Both the position numbers and the translations under genes were made by a program. Below, piece after piece: positions 43,345 through 56,000 of a stretch of 64,000 nucleotides of DNA; within the stretch, counting starts at the first letter, position 1, and every line of letters begins with the position of its first letter. The notes beneath the pieces were generated by a model. That model searched no databases. It was given only the letters and a program-made list of their open reading frames with translations, and had not been told where the DNA came from. The stretch comes from Strigamia acuminata (taxonomy: Eukaryota > Arthropoda > Chilopoda > Geophilomorpha > Linotaeniidae): positions 3,086,501 through 3,150,500 of the forward strand of contig OX442318.1 in NCBI GenBank assembly GCA_949358305.1, given 5' to 3'.

Positions 43345-43530
43345 GCCTAGAATTTTTTAATTCTGTCTTACACTACAAACGATTCAACCTTTCGATCACA
43401 GAAGAAAAGAATACTAGATTGGTGTTTGAGGGATTCGCATTCATAATTAGTTATTTGGGCATATTATTCATCTTTTGGTTGGTCGTCGTCTGTTCTGTGG
43501 TGGCCAGGTCGGTCACCATGTAAATTAGAA
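43345..43530 (+). pseudogene. Decayed copy of the small membrane-protein unit
   Basis: Carries TTTTTTAATTCTGTCTTACA and the TTGGTCGTCGTCTGTTCTGT and GGCCAGGTCGGTCACCATG segments of copy 2, but the start codon is gone and several indels break the frame. Confidence 0.7.
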
Positions 43531-43559
43531 AAGTTTTTATAAGTGTTTTTACGCAAAGA

Positions 43560-43800
43560 GCCTTGTACTCCAACAAGAAGAGAGTTGTATTGGTAAACCA
43601 ATGATTCTAACGGTCTAAAAGAAGGGCGAGACGCGACCCTTCAACGATTCGCTCACAACGTAAATGATTGAAGGATTGGGTGTTTGAACGATTTGCCTTC
43701 ATATTAAGTTATTTGGGAATATTCATTCTTGGGTTGGTCGTCGTCTGTTCTGTGTGTGATCCTTTCGTCAAACGTCTACAAAACTTTTAGTAGCATTTTA
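43560..43800 (+). pseudogene. Decayed copy of the small-ORF unit, 3' part
   Basis: Partner of 41905-42380: CCTTGTACTCCAA, GATTCTAACGGT and CCTTCAACGATTCGCTCACAA recur, then TTGGTTGGTCGTCG-like sequence as in copy 2. It provides the empty site for the MITE at 42076. Confidence 0.65.
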
Positions 43801-43850
43801 AGTACATCGTCACCGTTCATTATATTTATTACATTATTATTACCGTATTC

Positions 43851-44040
43851 AAAACGAACACTTTGAGCCGCGGCTCCGGGGCGGCTCTTATTTCAAATAG
43901 TGGCCAATTTCAATGAACGTAACATAAGCCGCGGCTACTATTCGAAGGCGGCTCTTATTTCAAGTCGCCTCTCTTAGTCGCGGCTCTTATTCGAGGGCGG
44001 CTACAATTCGAGGGCAACTCTTATTCGATAAAATATGGTA
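43851..44040. mobile_element. ~190-bp MITE with GC-rich core
   Basis: Ends TACCGTATT and AATATGGTA form short inverted repeats. The core repeats GGCGGCTCTTAT and GCCGCGGCT motifs in both orientations. It lies in ATTATTAT, and the paralogous site near 42350 is empty, so it inserted after the duplication. Confidence 0.8.
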
Positions 44041-44062
44041 TATTATTATGAAATTATATTTG

Positions 44063-44077
44063 TTAGGTTAGGTTAGG
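44063..44077. repeat. (TTAGG)3 run in the duplicated segment
   Basis: Three units followed by the same GTCACTAGAAGAAGC flank as the five-unit run at 42380. The following ~110 bp are nearly identical between the two places. Confidence 0.85.
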
Positions 44078-44724
44078 TCAAGTCACTAGAAGAAGCAAAA
44101 GGAAGAGATGACCTGAAGATGAAAGAAAAAAGATCCTCAATAAAGTTTGACTTTCAGTCTACTCTGACTTTGACTTTGGTAAAAAGCTGGGTCTTTGGCT
44201 GGGCTTTTCATTACTTTCTCTATACTACAATACTGCAATATGTTTTCTAAGCTTATATTTCAAACAGGGATTTAAACTAGGATCATCGTAACCATGAAAG
44301 ATAACGTGCAACTAAAGGTTAGGCTGAGAAAATTAAATAAACCACAAGTGCATAAACTGGAAAAAACAGGATGCCAGGTTGAAGAAAAGCCAAAGAAGTG
44401 ATTTCAATTTCACTTAATCTTAATTCTTATTAGAATTCTCAGAGATATGATGTAAAAACTGTCTATCTTGTTCAGAGAAATCATTTCAGTTGAAATGTGA
44501 GCCCATGTAGCAGTATAAAGCACGAAAGATTAAGAACTACACCCAAATTTTTGCCTTAAAATATTCTTCATACTACTACTCAAGAAATAGAAAAATGGAA
44601 ATTTGTGTACAGAAATGAGAATCAAATACAAAAAAATGATGGAATGTCAGTACACCTGCAAAAGCCATCCGCATTTGCATTTCTCCATCTGTAATTACAT
44701 TTTTGCCATCTGAAATTATTTTTC

Positions 44725-45445
44725 TATTTGCTTGAAAATGTCATTTTTGAAGTTCATGACCATTCTCTGAGCCACTGATAACTTTGAAAATAAAAACCAG
44801 ATTTTAGAAATAAAATCCCAAACTTGATTACGAAAAATGACAAATGCCATCACCAATCATGACAAAACAAATTCAATTTCAAATGAAAAATTCAAACCAG
44901 ACTTTGAAAAACCACCAGAAACATCAAAAAGCTCCAAAAGGCGCATCAAATAATATTCTTGTCAAATAAATACTCAACGTCACACAACTGAAGAAATATA
45001 GAAGAAAATACATTTTGAACTAGGCCTACAGTAGGGTTAAAATGGCACCAAACATAGCAAAAGAACATATGTAAGAAACTAAATGGATCATTTTTCAAAG
45101 AAATGTTAATCCCGAGAATTAAAGTGAAACTTAATGACTCCATTTGACACACTTTTTTGCTTGAAAATGTCATTTTTGAAGTTTATGTTCATCCTCTGAG
45201 CCACTGATCGTTTTGAAAATAAAAACCTGGTTTCAGAAATCAAATCTCAAACTAAACACTTGATGTCACGAAAAATGGCATTCATTACCACAAGACAAAT
45301 TCAATTTCAAATGAAATTCAAACAAAACCACCAAAACGTTCCAAAAAAGACAGAGGAAAATACATTTCCAACTCGGCTTATAGTAGGCCTAAAATGGAGC
45401 CCAGCAAAAGAACATATGGAAGAAAATAAATAGATTATTTTTCAA
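44725..45445. repeat. ~420-bp tandem duplication
   Basis: TGCTTGAAAATGTCATTTTT, GAGCCACTGAT, AAAGAACATATG and TTTTTCAAAGAAAT occur in the same order twice (about 44725-45110 and 45158-45445). No coding potential is seen; a small ORF at 45495-45695 has no support. Confidence 0.7.
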
Positions 45446-45795
45446 AGAAATACGAATTCTAACTTGCTGAGATATTTTCGAAAATGCTAATCCCGTGTTT
45501 ATGAATGCAATCAACCTTTTGGAAATCAAACCCGAATTAAACAACGTGAAGAACGAACACGGCATATCGAACAGCAAAATCTTGCTGTTCACCTCGTCTC
45601 ATGCTGATCGAGACAATTACGTGACAGATTATTGTTTAGCATTTCGTATTGTTTATAACATCGTCATAAAACGAGCGAAACAATTTGATTTTTAGTTTTT
45701 CAATTTTTCAATTTTACTTTAAGTTTTCCAATTTGAATTTGAAAATTAAAAATTGAAACTTTGAATTCAAATTTCATTTTTCTTATAATAAATTA

Positions 45796-45876
45796 TCGAC
45801 AACTTCATGTATTTTTTTTTTTTAATTTTAATAAAATTTTATTTCCTGCAACAGCAGAAAAATATACAAAAGTATA
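45796..45876. repeat. Direct repeat, right copy (pair 40811-40887)
   Basis: Same sequence as the left copy apart from a longer T run. On the minus strand it offers AATAAA about 1.2 kb beyond the stop of the 47060-57676 gene, and may be that gene's original 3' end. Confidence 0.85.
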
Positions 45877-45885
45877 AGAAATGGC

Positions 45886-47059
45886 GAAGAAACAAAAAAT
45901 AAAAAAACAAAACAAAACAAATAATTAGAAAAGCAAAACATTAAAAATTAAAAATATCAATCAACAGAGGGCACATTTCTCTTCAAACAATTGCATAACT
46001 AATAAGGCAATTGAACAATATTTTTCAATTAAATTGACCTATCAAAGTGCATCATATCATATTACATGATTCATTTATTTCCATTTAAAAAAAAAAAAAC
46101 AAGAGAAAAACAATTAAAAATCAACACAGAGAAAAATAATTGGTCCTTTTACAATATACACAATTCCTTCATTTATTTATTTATTTATTTATTTTGTTGT
46201 TAATCTTGTTAATAGCAAAAAGAAAAATCGATTTTTTGTTTAAACATTCAAACATCCACCATGTATAGAAAAGTTATACACATTTTTTTTTTAATTATCT
46301 AAAAGTCTACCAGTTTTTTTTAATTTTTATTTATTTATAATTAATTTATAATTATAACAGACTGCTCAGAAAAGTTTCTAGTTATAAAACAAGCCCTGAG
46401 CGAGAAATTGCAATAGTCAAAGAATGAAATATGAAATTTCAATTAATCAATTCTACGGATTTTTTTGGGGATTATTTTGTAATCTAGAACAACACACGAA
46501 ACAAACTCACTCATTCTTCTGCTCTTCTTTTCCTCAAACATGAAAAATACCAAATTTTTTACTTAAAATTGACTAGTCTTAAAAATAAAACCAAAAAAAC
46601 CAAAAAAACACAAAATATATCAAGAAAAAACTAAAAAAATACAACAAAAACACGCAAAAAAACCCAAAAATCAACAAGAAAAACTAAAAAAAACCAAATT
46701 TTTATTTAAAAATAATTAAATTTCTTTATTGATCAATCTTGATATGTTTGGCAAAAACTATAGCTCGACTCCATTTTGGTATATAGTGAAAAACAGAACA
46801 AAAAATGAGCAAAAAACGCATTTCGCACGTAATGTGGCCTTTAATGATAAAAACAATCTACTCCTAGTCAATTTCATACCCTAACTATCATTATGTATAC
46901 AATAAAAACTTAAAAAACGTAAAAACAATTAAAAAAAACCAAAAAAACAAAAAAAAAACACAATTTTTCTTTGAAATAATCGAAATAAATTAAGTGCACT
47001 TTTCCAAATCTCCAAAAAAGAACAAAAAAATAAAAATTAAAAATTGCAAAATTGGCTCA
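45886..47059. other. AT-rich stretch, probable 3' UTR of the minus-strand gene
   Basis: No ORF of note, A/T runs only. Its position after the stop at 47060 suggests a 3' UTR, but no transcript evidence is available. Confidence 0.4.
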
Positions 47060-50000
47060 TCAGACGGTGGTGCTGTAGGAGCTGTGGCTGTAGGTGACCC
47101 GGTCAACATCGGCCTCGAGTGTGATGTCCTCGCTGGACGCCAGATTGACGTTGATGCTGGCGCTGCTGGAGCGCGACGGGTCGTCGACAGTGGCGGTGTC
47201 TAGGTCGGCGCTGATGGAGCGTCCGATGGTCGTGGCGTCGCCGCCCGCGCCCATCACGATCTGGCTGGCCAAGCTGCGGCTGTCGGGGGGCGTGAGGTCG
47301 ATGGAGACGTACTCGTGGCCCGTGCCGGCGCACGTCACTTCTTCGATGGCGCGCAGGATGGCTTGGCATTGCTCGCTCTCCATCTCGATCGCGTGTTCGC
47401 TGTCGCGGTTGTGGATGATGACGGCGATCAGACCAGGGTGGGGGATCGGGAGGGGGATCCACAGTTTTTCGGCGCTGTACGGCGTGTAGCGGCGTTTCCA
47501 CGGTTTTCGGCGTCTGCAAAACGGAAGAATAATAATAAAGGAATAATAAAATTAACATTTTGGCATCTAAGATGATTTTAGACATAAATAGAGACCGTCT
47601 TTAAAAAGGCATGTAAAAATAGATTTTAGATGCACAAATGGATTTTTAGACACAAAATTTAGACAAAATTTTTTAGGAACAAAAAATGGTCATTTTAATT
47701 GCAAAAATGGATTTTAGACGAAAAAAAAAGTTTTAGATGCAAAAATAGATTTTTACATGCAAAATTGATTATTTTAGGAGCAAAAATGGATTTTTCTATG
47801 CAAAATTGATCATTTTAGGAGCAAAAATGGATTTTAGTTGCAAAAAGCATTTTAGGTGTAGAAATTGTACATCTGAGGCATAAATCCTGCTTAAATAATG
47901 CATTTTTAAGCAAAAAATGAATTTTTTAGAAACAAAAATGGTCATTTTGCATACAAAAATAGATTTAGACGCCAAAAGATACATTTTAGATGCAAAAATA
48001 CACATTTTTGATGCAAAAATACACATTTTATGCATAAAAACAGATGTTTTCAGTACTTGAACGAATCTAGCATACTTTTTATCTGCGCTTTTGTTGCGTG
48101 TTGTTGACGTCTTCTTGCTAAGCGGGTTGAATGTACTGATGTCCAAAAATGGCGTGTGAACTTGAATATTCCCTAAAAATTGCAAAAAAATGAGATTAAA
48201 GTGACAAAATGTGCCGAGATAGTCGAAGTACCCTTTGGCGTGTGCACGGTGCTGACAACGTCCAAATCGTCGCGGTACTCGGCCGTGCGCAGCATCTCGG
48301 CGTAACGGAACAAATTCATGTGTTGAACGTGCAGGCGAAAACGCGTGTCCCCGTCCTCCAAAGGCGTGAGAAAGTCCTGCGAGAAGATCTCGGCTAAGGT
48401 GAGTCCGGCCAGACCTGGCCAGTCGCGGAAGCTCAACGTTTTGCTCTCCCAAAACTCCGCCTCGCTCACGGACAGTCGCGGCAAGATGTGCTGCGGATAG
48501 AATTTCTCCTGCATAATGGCCGCTTGCTTGATGGTCAGCTTTAAAACACAAATTAATCAGATATTAATAAAACAATCAGTGAGAAATCAGTGGAAAATAA
48601 AATAATATCAGTAAAAAATCAAGAATAATCGAGGACACTCGAGAAAATTGGTAAAAATCAGTGAAAATCAGTGCAAATCTTCAAAAACAATTTAAAAAAC
48701 GGTAAAAAACCTAAGAAAAACATCAAAATCGGTAAAAATCAGTGAAAAACAGTCGAAAATCAGTAAAAATCAATAAAAATCGTTCAAAATCAGTCGAAAA
48801 TCAGTAAACATCAATAAAAATCGTTCAAAATCAGTCGAAAATCAGTAAAAATCAATAAAAATCGTTCAAAATCAGTCGAAAATCAGTAAAAATCAATAAA
48901 AATCGTTCAAAATCAGTCGAAAATCAGTAAAAATCGTTCAAAATCAGTCGAAAATCAGTAAAAATCAATGAAAATCGTTCAAAATCAGTCGAAATTCAGT
49001 AAAAATCAATAAAAATCGTTCAAAATCAGTAAAAATCAAATTAAAATCTGTGAAAAGCAACGAAAATCAGTGAAAATCAACGGAAATCAGTGAAAATCAA
49101 CAAAAATCAGTGAAAATCAACGAAAATCAGTGAAAATCAACGAAAATCAGTAAAAATCAGCCTAAAACAGTTTAAAAACATTAAAAAAACAGAAAAAAAA
49201 TGCATTAAGTAATCAAAAATGATTAGAAAAAAATGAAAAATAAGTAAAAACAATCAAAAATCAAGAAAAATTGGTGAAAACTAAGGAAAAACAATTGAAA
49301 TTGTCACGGGTAAAAACTTACTTTCAATTCTCTTGGCATGAGTTTGATTTTGGAGCGGACCGAAATGTTGAGACCGGTCTGCAAACTGAGCTTGCGCCGA
49401 TCGACCTTCTCGCGCAACGCGTTGCTGATGTCGATGGCCTCCTTCTCGAGCTGCTTGTAGGCGCCTTCCTTGACGAGAGCTGCCGAGAACGGGTGGAACA
49501 CTTTGCCCACGAAGTTGCTGAACTCCAACTGCGGCCTTTGGATCAGACGTTCGACCTCGTCGCGGTACGCGTTCAATTCCTCCATTTCCAGTTTCGCTTC
49601 GAATGCTGCTAGGGCTTGTTCCGGAAGAATCTGACCAAAAACAATTACGACATCAGTCATAAATCATCAAAAAGTTTTAAAAAAATCAGTGGAAAATCAT
49701 CAAAATCTGTAAAAAATCATCAAAATCAGTTAAATAAACACAAATTTATTGAAAATATCATCAAAAAGAGTGAAAAATAATCAAAACACGTAAAAAATCA
49801 TTAAAAACCGGTGAAAAATCATTAAAAACCGTGAAAAATCATTAAAAATCGGTGAAAAATCATTAAAAACCGGTAAAAAATCATTAAAAACCGGTGAAAA
49901 ATCATCAAAATCAGTGAAAAATCATCAAAATCAATGAAAATCATCAAAATCAGTGAAAACTCATCAAAATCAGTGAAAACTCATCAAAATCAGTGAAAAA

Positions 50001-53000
50001 ATCATCGAAATCAGTGAAAAATTAACGAAATCAGTGAAAAATTATCAAAATTAGTGAAAATCATCAAAATCAGTAAAAAATCATCAAAATCAGTGAAAAT
50101 CATCAAAATCAGTGAAAAATCATCAAAATCAGTAAAAAAAATCATCGAAATAAGTGACAATCATCAAAATCAGTGAAAAATCATCAAAATCAGTAAAAAA
50201 AATCATTGAAATCAGTGAAAAATCATCGAAATCAGTGAAAAATCATCAAAATCAGTGAAAATCATCAAAATCAGTGAAAATCATCAAAATCAGTGAAAAA
50301 TCATCAAAATCAGTGAAAATCATCAAAATCAGTAAAAAAATCATCGAAATCAGTGAAAAATCATCAAACAAAACCAACAAAAACCCTTTAAAACAATGAA
50401 TAAAAATATTCAATTACTTGGAAGTAATATTTGGATTCGAGTCCTGGTCCTGCGATCCGCCGCGCAACAAAACTGTCGCTGGCAGGGACACGGCCTCGTT
50501 TCTTGATCACCGCGTGGAACATGAGCGCGTCCCACACATAACGACAGAAACGACGAACCACAGCGACTGAAAAAACAAACAAAATCAAAATCAAAATCAT
50601 CAATAAGTCAAGCGATCTGTCTCCTGCTTACCCATCAGAATGACGCAAGTGACGAGCGGACACACCAGGAATGCAATCGTCAACGCCACGATTGGCTGCA
50701 AGAACCCGAGGATCACGAACCTCCACACCACCGCTTCCACCACGTAGAACCATGGGTTCCGCGACGCATCTGTCAATCAAATCAAAATAAATTAATTGAT
50801 TTAAAAACTTACATTTTTTGGAATTTGTATGGATTTTTTTGCTATTTTTTTGGGATTTCTTTGAATTCAATTGAATTTTCATTGAATTTTCATTGATTTC
50901 ATTAATTTATTTTTAATCTTTTGAATTTTTTTTGAATTTCATTAAATTTCATTGAATTTTTTTATTTTCCTTTAAATTTCATTGAATTTTTTGGATTTTT
51001 CTTTGAATTTCATCAAATTTCATTAAAATGTTTGGATTTTCCTTTGAATTTCGTTGAATTTCAATGAAATTTTTGGATTTTCCTTTGAATTTCATCGAAT
51101 TTCATTGAAATTTTTTGATTTTCCTTTGAATTTCGTTGAATTTCAATGAAATTTTTGGATTTTCCTTTGAATTTCATCGAATTTCATTGAAATTTTTCGA
51201 TTTTCCTTTGAATTTCGTTGAATTTCAATGAAATTTTTGGATTTTCCTTTGAATTTCGTTGAATTTCAATGAAATTTTTGGATTTTCCTTTGAATTTTAT
51301 CGAATTTCATGAAATTTTTGGATTTTCCTTTGAATTTCGTTGAATTTCAATGAAATTTTTGGATTGTCCTTTGAATTTCTTTGAATATCATTGGATTTTA
51401 TCGAATTTTTACCCGGTGAGTCGAAATCGTAGACGAGAACGCAGATGAGGTGAAAGAGGAAGGTGACTACGGGCACCCACAAGGGGGCAGAGATGGCCAC
51501 GATCAAAGAAACGCAGGAAACGCCGATGCAGACGACGGGGAACACGAGTACCGTCGTAAGTGTGCCGCAGAGGCCTTTGAGCACGTAGTTCCACAGTCGA
51601 TTCAAGTGGCGAGTGAACCCCTTGCCGATGAAACCCGTGTCGGGACGCGTCTCGAATTCGGTGCGCGATTTGGAAATGTGCCGCCACAGTCGCGATAGGC
51701 GCGAGCACAGCGTTTGCGTCACTGACGACTTGCGCGGAACCAAAACACCCTAGCAACAAATCAACAAACACTTTTAGTAATACATTTCAACAATTTCACA
51801 ACTTGTAAAACGAAAATTCTATTTGAGGTTTTCAAAACAAAATCGTCAAATAACTTCGAATTTTAAACAAAATCATCAAAAAACTTCAAAATTTGAACAA
51901 AATCGTCAAAAAAACTTCAAAAAACTTCAAATTTTAAACAAAATCTTCAAAAAACTTCAAAATTGGAACAAAATCATCAAAAAACTACAAAATTTGAACA
52001 AAATCATCAAAAAACTTCAAAATTTAAACAAAATCATCGAAAAACTTCAAAATTTAAACAAAATCATCGAAAAACTTCAAAATTTAAACAAAATCATCAA
52101 AAATTTTAAAATGAAAACAAAATATTCAAATTTCCGACAATTTTATCAAATTTTCTCACAAAATCAACAAAACGTAAAAATTTCTGACAATTTGATCAAA
52201 AAACTTGAAAATTTCTGACAATTTGATCAAACTTTCTCAAAATTTGTATTTAACAAAAATATCATCCACCATTACCAAAACAATGCCCTTTCCTTCCTTC
52301 CTTTCACCCACCTTATCGTTCATCTCAAAATCAGGCATAAACGGCTCGATGCAGACCAACGCTCTCAAACTCACAGGACTGCACCACGGAATAACAATCT
52401 AAAAAACACCAAAAATTAAGCAACAAACCAAAACCAAACAAACCAAACAAACTGCAATACCCCAAACAAAAACATGAGGTTGCACAACCACGAAAAAGTC
52501 CGATAACAGTAATTGAACCACCTCCACAGTGGCCAGCAAGTGCTCGACGTACGCGTCGCTTGTTTCTCCACCAAATACCGCGGCTAATCAACACAAAACA
52601 ATTTTAAAATCTCACCCCAACTCTCCTCAGTTCGTCGCCAACGAAACAATGGTCAAAATTACCCAAAAAATAAAAATATGCCCAAAATCAAGGTGCTCAA
52701 ACCTTTTCGCCACATATTCAGTACCTATTCGGCACATTTTCGGCACCTATTCGGCACATTTCTGGTACCTATTCGGCACATTTTCAGCACCTATTCGGCA
52801 CATTTCTGGTACCTATTCGGCACATTTTCAGCACCTATTCGGCACATTTCTGGTACCTATTCGGCACATTTCTGGTACCTATTCGGCACATTTTCAGCAC
52901 CTATTCAGCACATGTTCGGCACCTATTCGACACATTTTCGGCACATTTTCAGCACCTATTCGGCACCTATTCAGTACCTATTCGGCACGTGTGCGGCACC

Positions 53001-56000
53001 TATTCGACATATTTTCGGCACCTATTCAGCACATTTTCAGTACCTATTCGACACCTATTCAGTACCTATTCGGCACATTTTCAGTACCTATTCAGTACCT
53101 ATTCGGCACATTTTCAGCACCTATTCAGTACCTACTCGGCACCTATTCAGTACCTATTCGGCACATTTTCGGCACCTATTCGACATATTTTCGGCACCTA
53201 TTCGGCACAATTTCGGCCCATGTTCGGCACCTATTCGGCACAATTTCGGCACATGTTCGGCATCTTTTTAAAACTTTTTGTTACGGTAATTCTGACCATT
53301 TTTTTCTTTGCGAGAATGCAAATGATCGTTTCTTTGGCCATTTTTAGGCGCCGAAATGCTGGGCGACGAACTGACGAGACACCGAGCGTCATGTAAAAAT
53401 ACTTCGTTCGGGTCGAATCTTGAGAAGGAGGCGGCCGAATTGCGGTTGATGACCGTCGGCACCACTTCCGACTCGCCCTGTTGCACTTTGGTGATGATCC
53501 AGTTGCGCGGGCACCAGATTTGAATCTGCCAATGAAAGACCCGCGTGGGGATCTTGACGCTGCTCAGTTCCTGGAGGAGGATCGGTTCGCGCTCCTGCAT
53601 GAAGGCTAGGTCTCGCTGGAGGAAGTAAATGTTTTGTTCGAGGTGCTGTTCTCTGCACAGCTCTAAGGCGGCTTCGTGCGCCGACCACACGTGCTCGACT
53701 ACGAATTTCTCCTCGGCGGCGCGCAGTTTCTCACGCAGCCATGTTTTGATGCGCGATAAAATGGCGCTTCTGCTTCTCAGTTCTTGTTCCAACTGTTGGT
53801 TTAATTTAAAAAATCGTTCAAACCGATTACAATTAATGGAATAAAAATATTTAAATCGATCGAATTTAATCAAATTTAATAAAAAAATCGATTATATCGA
53901 TCAAATTTTGTCAAATTTAATAAAAAATCGATTATATCGATCAAGTTTTGTCAAATTTAATGAAAAAATCGGTTAAATCGATCTAATTTAATCAAAAAAT
54001 TGGTTAAATCGATCTAATTTAATCAAAAAATTGGTTAAATCGATCTAATTTAATCAAAAAATTGGTTAAATCGATCTAATTTAATCAAAAAATTGGTTAA
54101 ATCGATCTAATTTAATCAAAAAATTGGTTAAATCGATCTAATTTAATCAAAAAATTGGTTAAATCGATCTAATTTAATCAAAAATCGATTATATCAATCA
54201 AATTTTGTCAAATTAATCAAAAAATCGATTATATCGATCAAATTTTGTCAAATTTAATCAAAAAATCGGTTAAATCGATCTAATTTAATCAAAAAATCGG
54301 TTAAATCGATCTAATTTAATGAAAAAAATCGGTTAAATCGATCTAATTTAATCAAAAAATCGGTTAAATCGATCTAATTTAACGAAATAATCAATCAAAT
54401 CAATTAATTGTAATGAAAAAATCGATTAAATCGATTAAATCTACTCAATTATCGTGCTATTTACATCGTTTTGAGATTGCCTAAGTTTACTTTGAACATT
54501 TTCTACGGCCCGGTGCATCAGAACAATCGATTGAGCGTGATCCACGACTAATTTACCTAAAATAAAAACAAAAATATAAATAAAACCAAAAAAAAAACAA
54601 ATAAAAATACATTTACCAACTCCATGGCCCAGATTTGAAATATCAGGATGCGACAACACCGCCGTATAAACCCTTTGCAAATACTCGTCCATCACAATTA
54701 TATTCGCTTGCTGAAACACCAAAACCAAAACCAAAAACTTAAAAAAAAACCCAAATAAATTCAATTAACCATCACAATTAATTACCCTCTCGATCTCCGA
54801 ATCGGTCAATTTCTTCACTGTTAAACAAACAAAAAATTAAAATTAATTTTTTCGTAAAATTCCAATGGACATGCGCACGTTTCAAATCGGCTATGGTCTT
54901 TTCGCGGAACTGGGGGAACCACCCCTTGGCCTCTCTCTCCAGAACGGCGCTCACGACCAACAGAACCTTCTTCATCGTCTCGCGATTAAACAGGCGTAAA
55001 TCGATCTCGATGCCTTTCGGTGTTTGGAACGAGTATGGGATGGGTGGCGGCCTTTCTTGGTCCTAGGAAAATCCGATTAAGTTTTTTTTTTTTTTTTTTA
55101 ATTTTAATTGTTTATTTCTTGTGTTTATTTTCTCACTATTCTGTATTTCTCCGTTTTTTGTTTCCGAATTTGATGTTTAATAAATTGGCATAAATTATCG
55201 AAATCGTCCTCCAGCGTCGGCTAAAAACGAACAAATTTCATCAAAAAATCGGTTAAATAAATCAAATTTCAGAAAAAATCGGTTAAATTAATCAAATTTC
55301 ATCAAAAAATCGGTTAAATCAATCAAATTTCATCAAAAAATCGGTTAAATCAATCAAATTTCATCAAAAAATCGGTTAAATTCAATCAAATTTCATCAGA
55401 AATTGGTGAAATCAATCAAATTTAATAAAAAAAATCGGTAAATCAATCAAAATTCATCAACTTTAAACAAACAATCGGTCAAAAAATCGATTAAATCAAT
55501 AAAATTTCGTCAAGAAATCGGTTAAATTCAATCAAATTTCATCAGAAATCGGTTAAATCGATCAAATTTAATAAAAAAATCGGTAAATCAATCAAAATTC
55601 ATCAACTTTAAACAAACAATCGGTCAAAAAATCGATTAAATCAATGAAATTTTATCAAGAAATCGGTTAAATCAATGAAACTTCATCAAGAAATCCGTTA
55701 AATCAATCAAATTTCATCAAAAATCGATTAAATCAATCAAATTTCATCAAAAAAATCAGTTAAATCAATCAAATTTCATCAAAAAAATCAGTTAAATCGA
55801 TCAAATTTCATCAAAAATCGATTAAATCAATCAAATAAACATTTAAATCCATCAAATTTAACCAAATGACCAACCAAACCGATCAAATTCAACCAAACAA
55901 CAAAATCCACAAAACTCACTCCAACAACCATCTCCGCAACGAGAAATTTACACCGCTCCTCTCTAATCTTCGCATCCAAATCCCGCGCGCACAACGACGG

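Noticed and set aside
45495-45695. 66-codon ORF after the 420-bp duplication
   Set aside because: No similarity recognised and no duplicate copy that keeps the frame.
52529-53347. 272-codon ORF rich in GTYSAHF
   Set aside because: Intronic minisatellite between exons 13 and 14 of the minus-strand gene.
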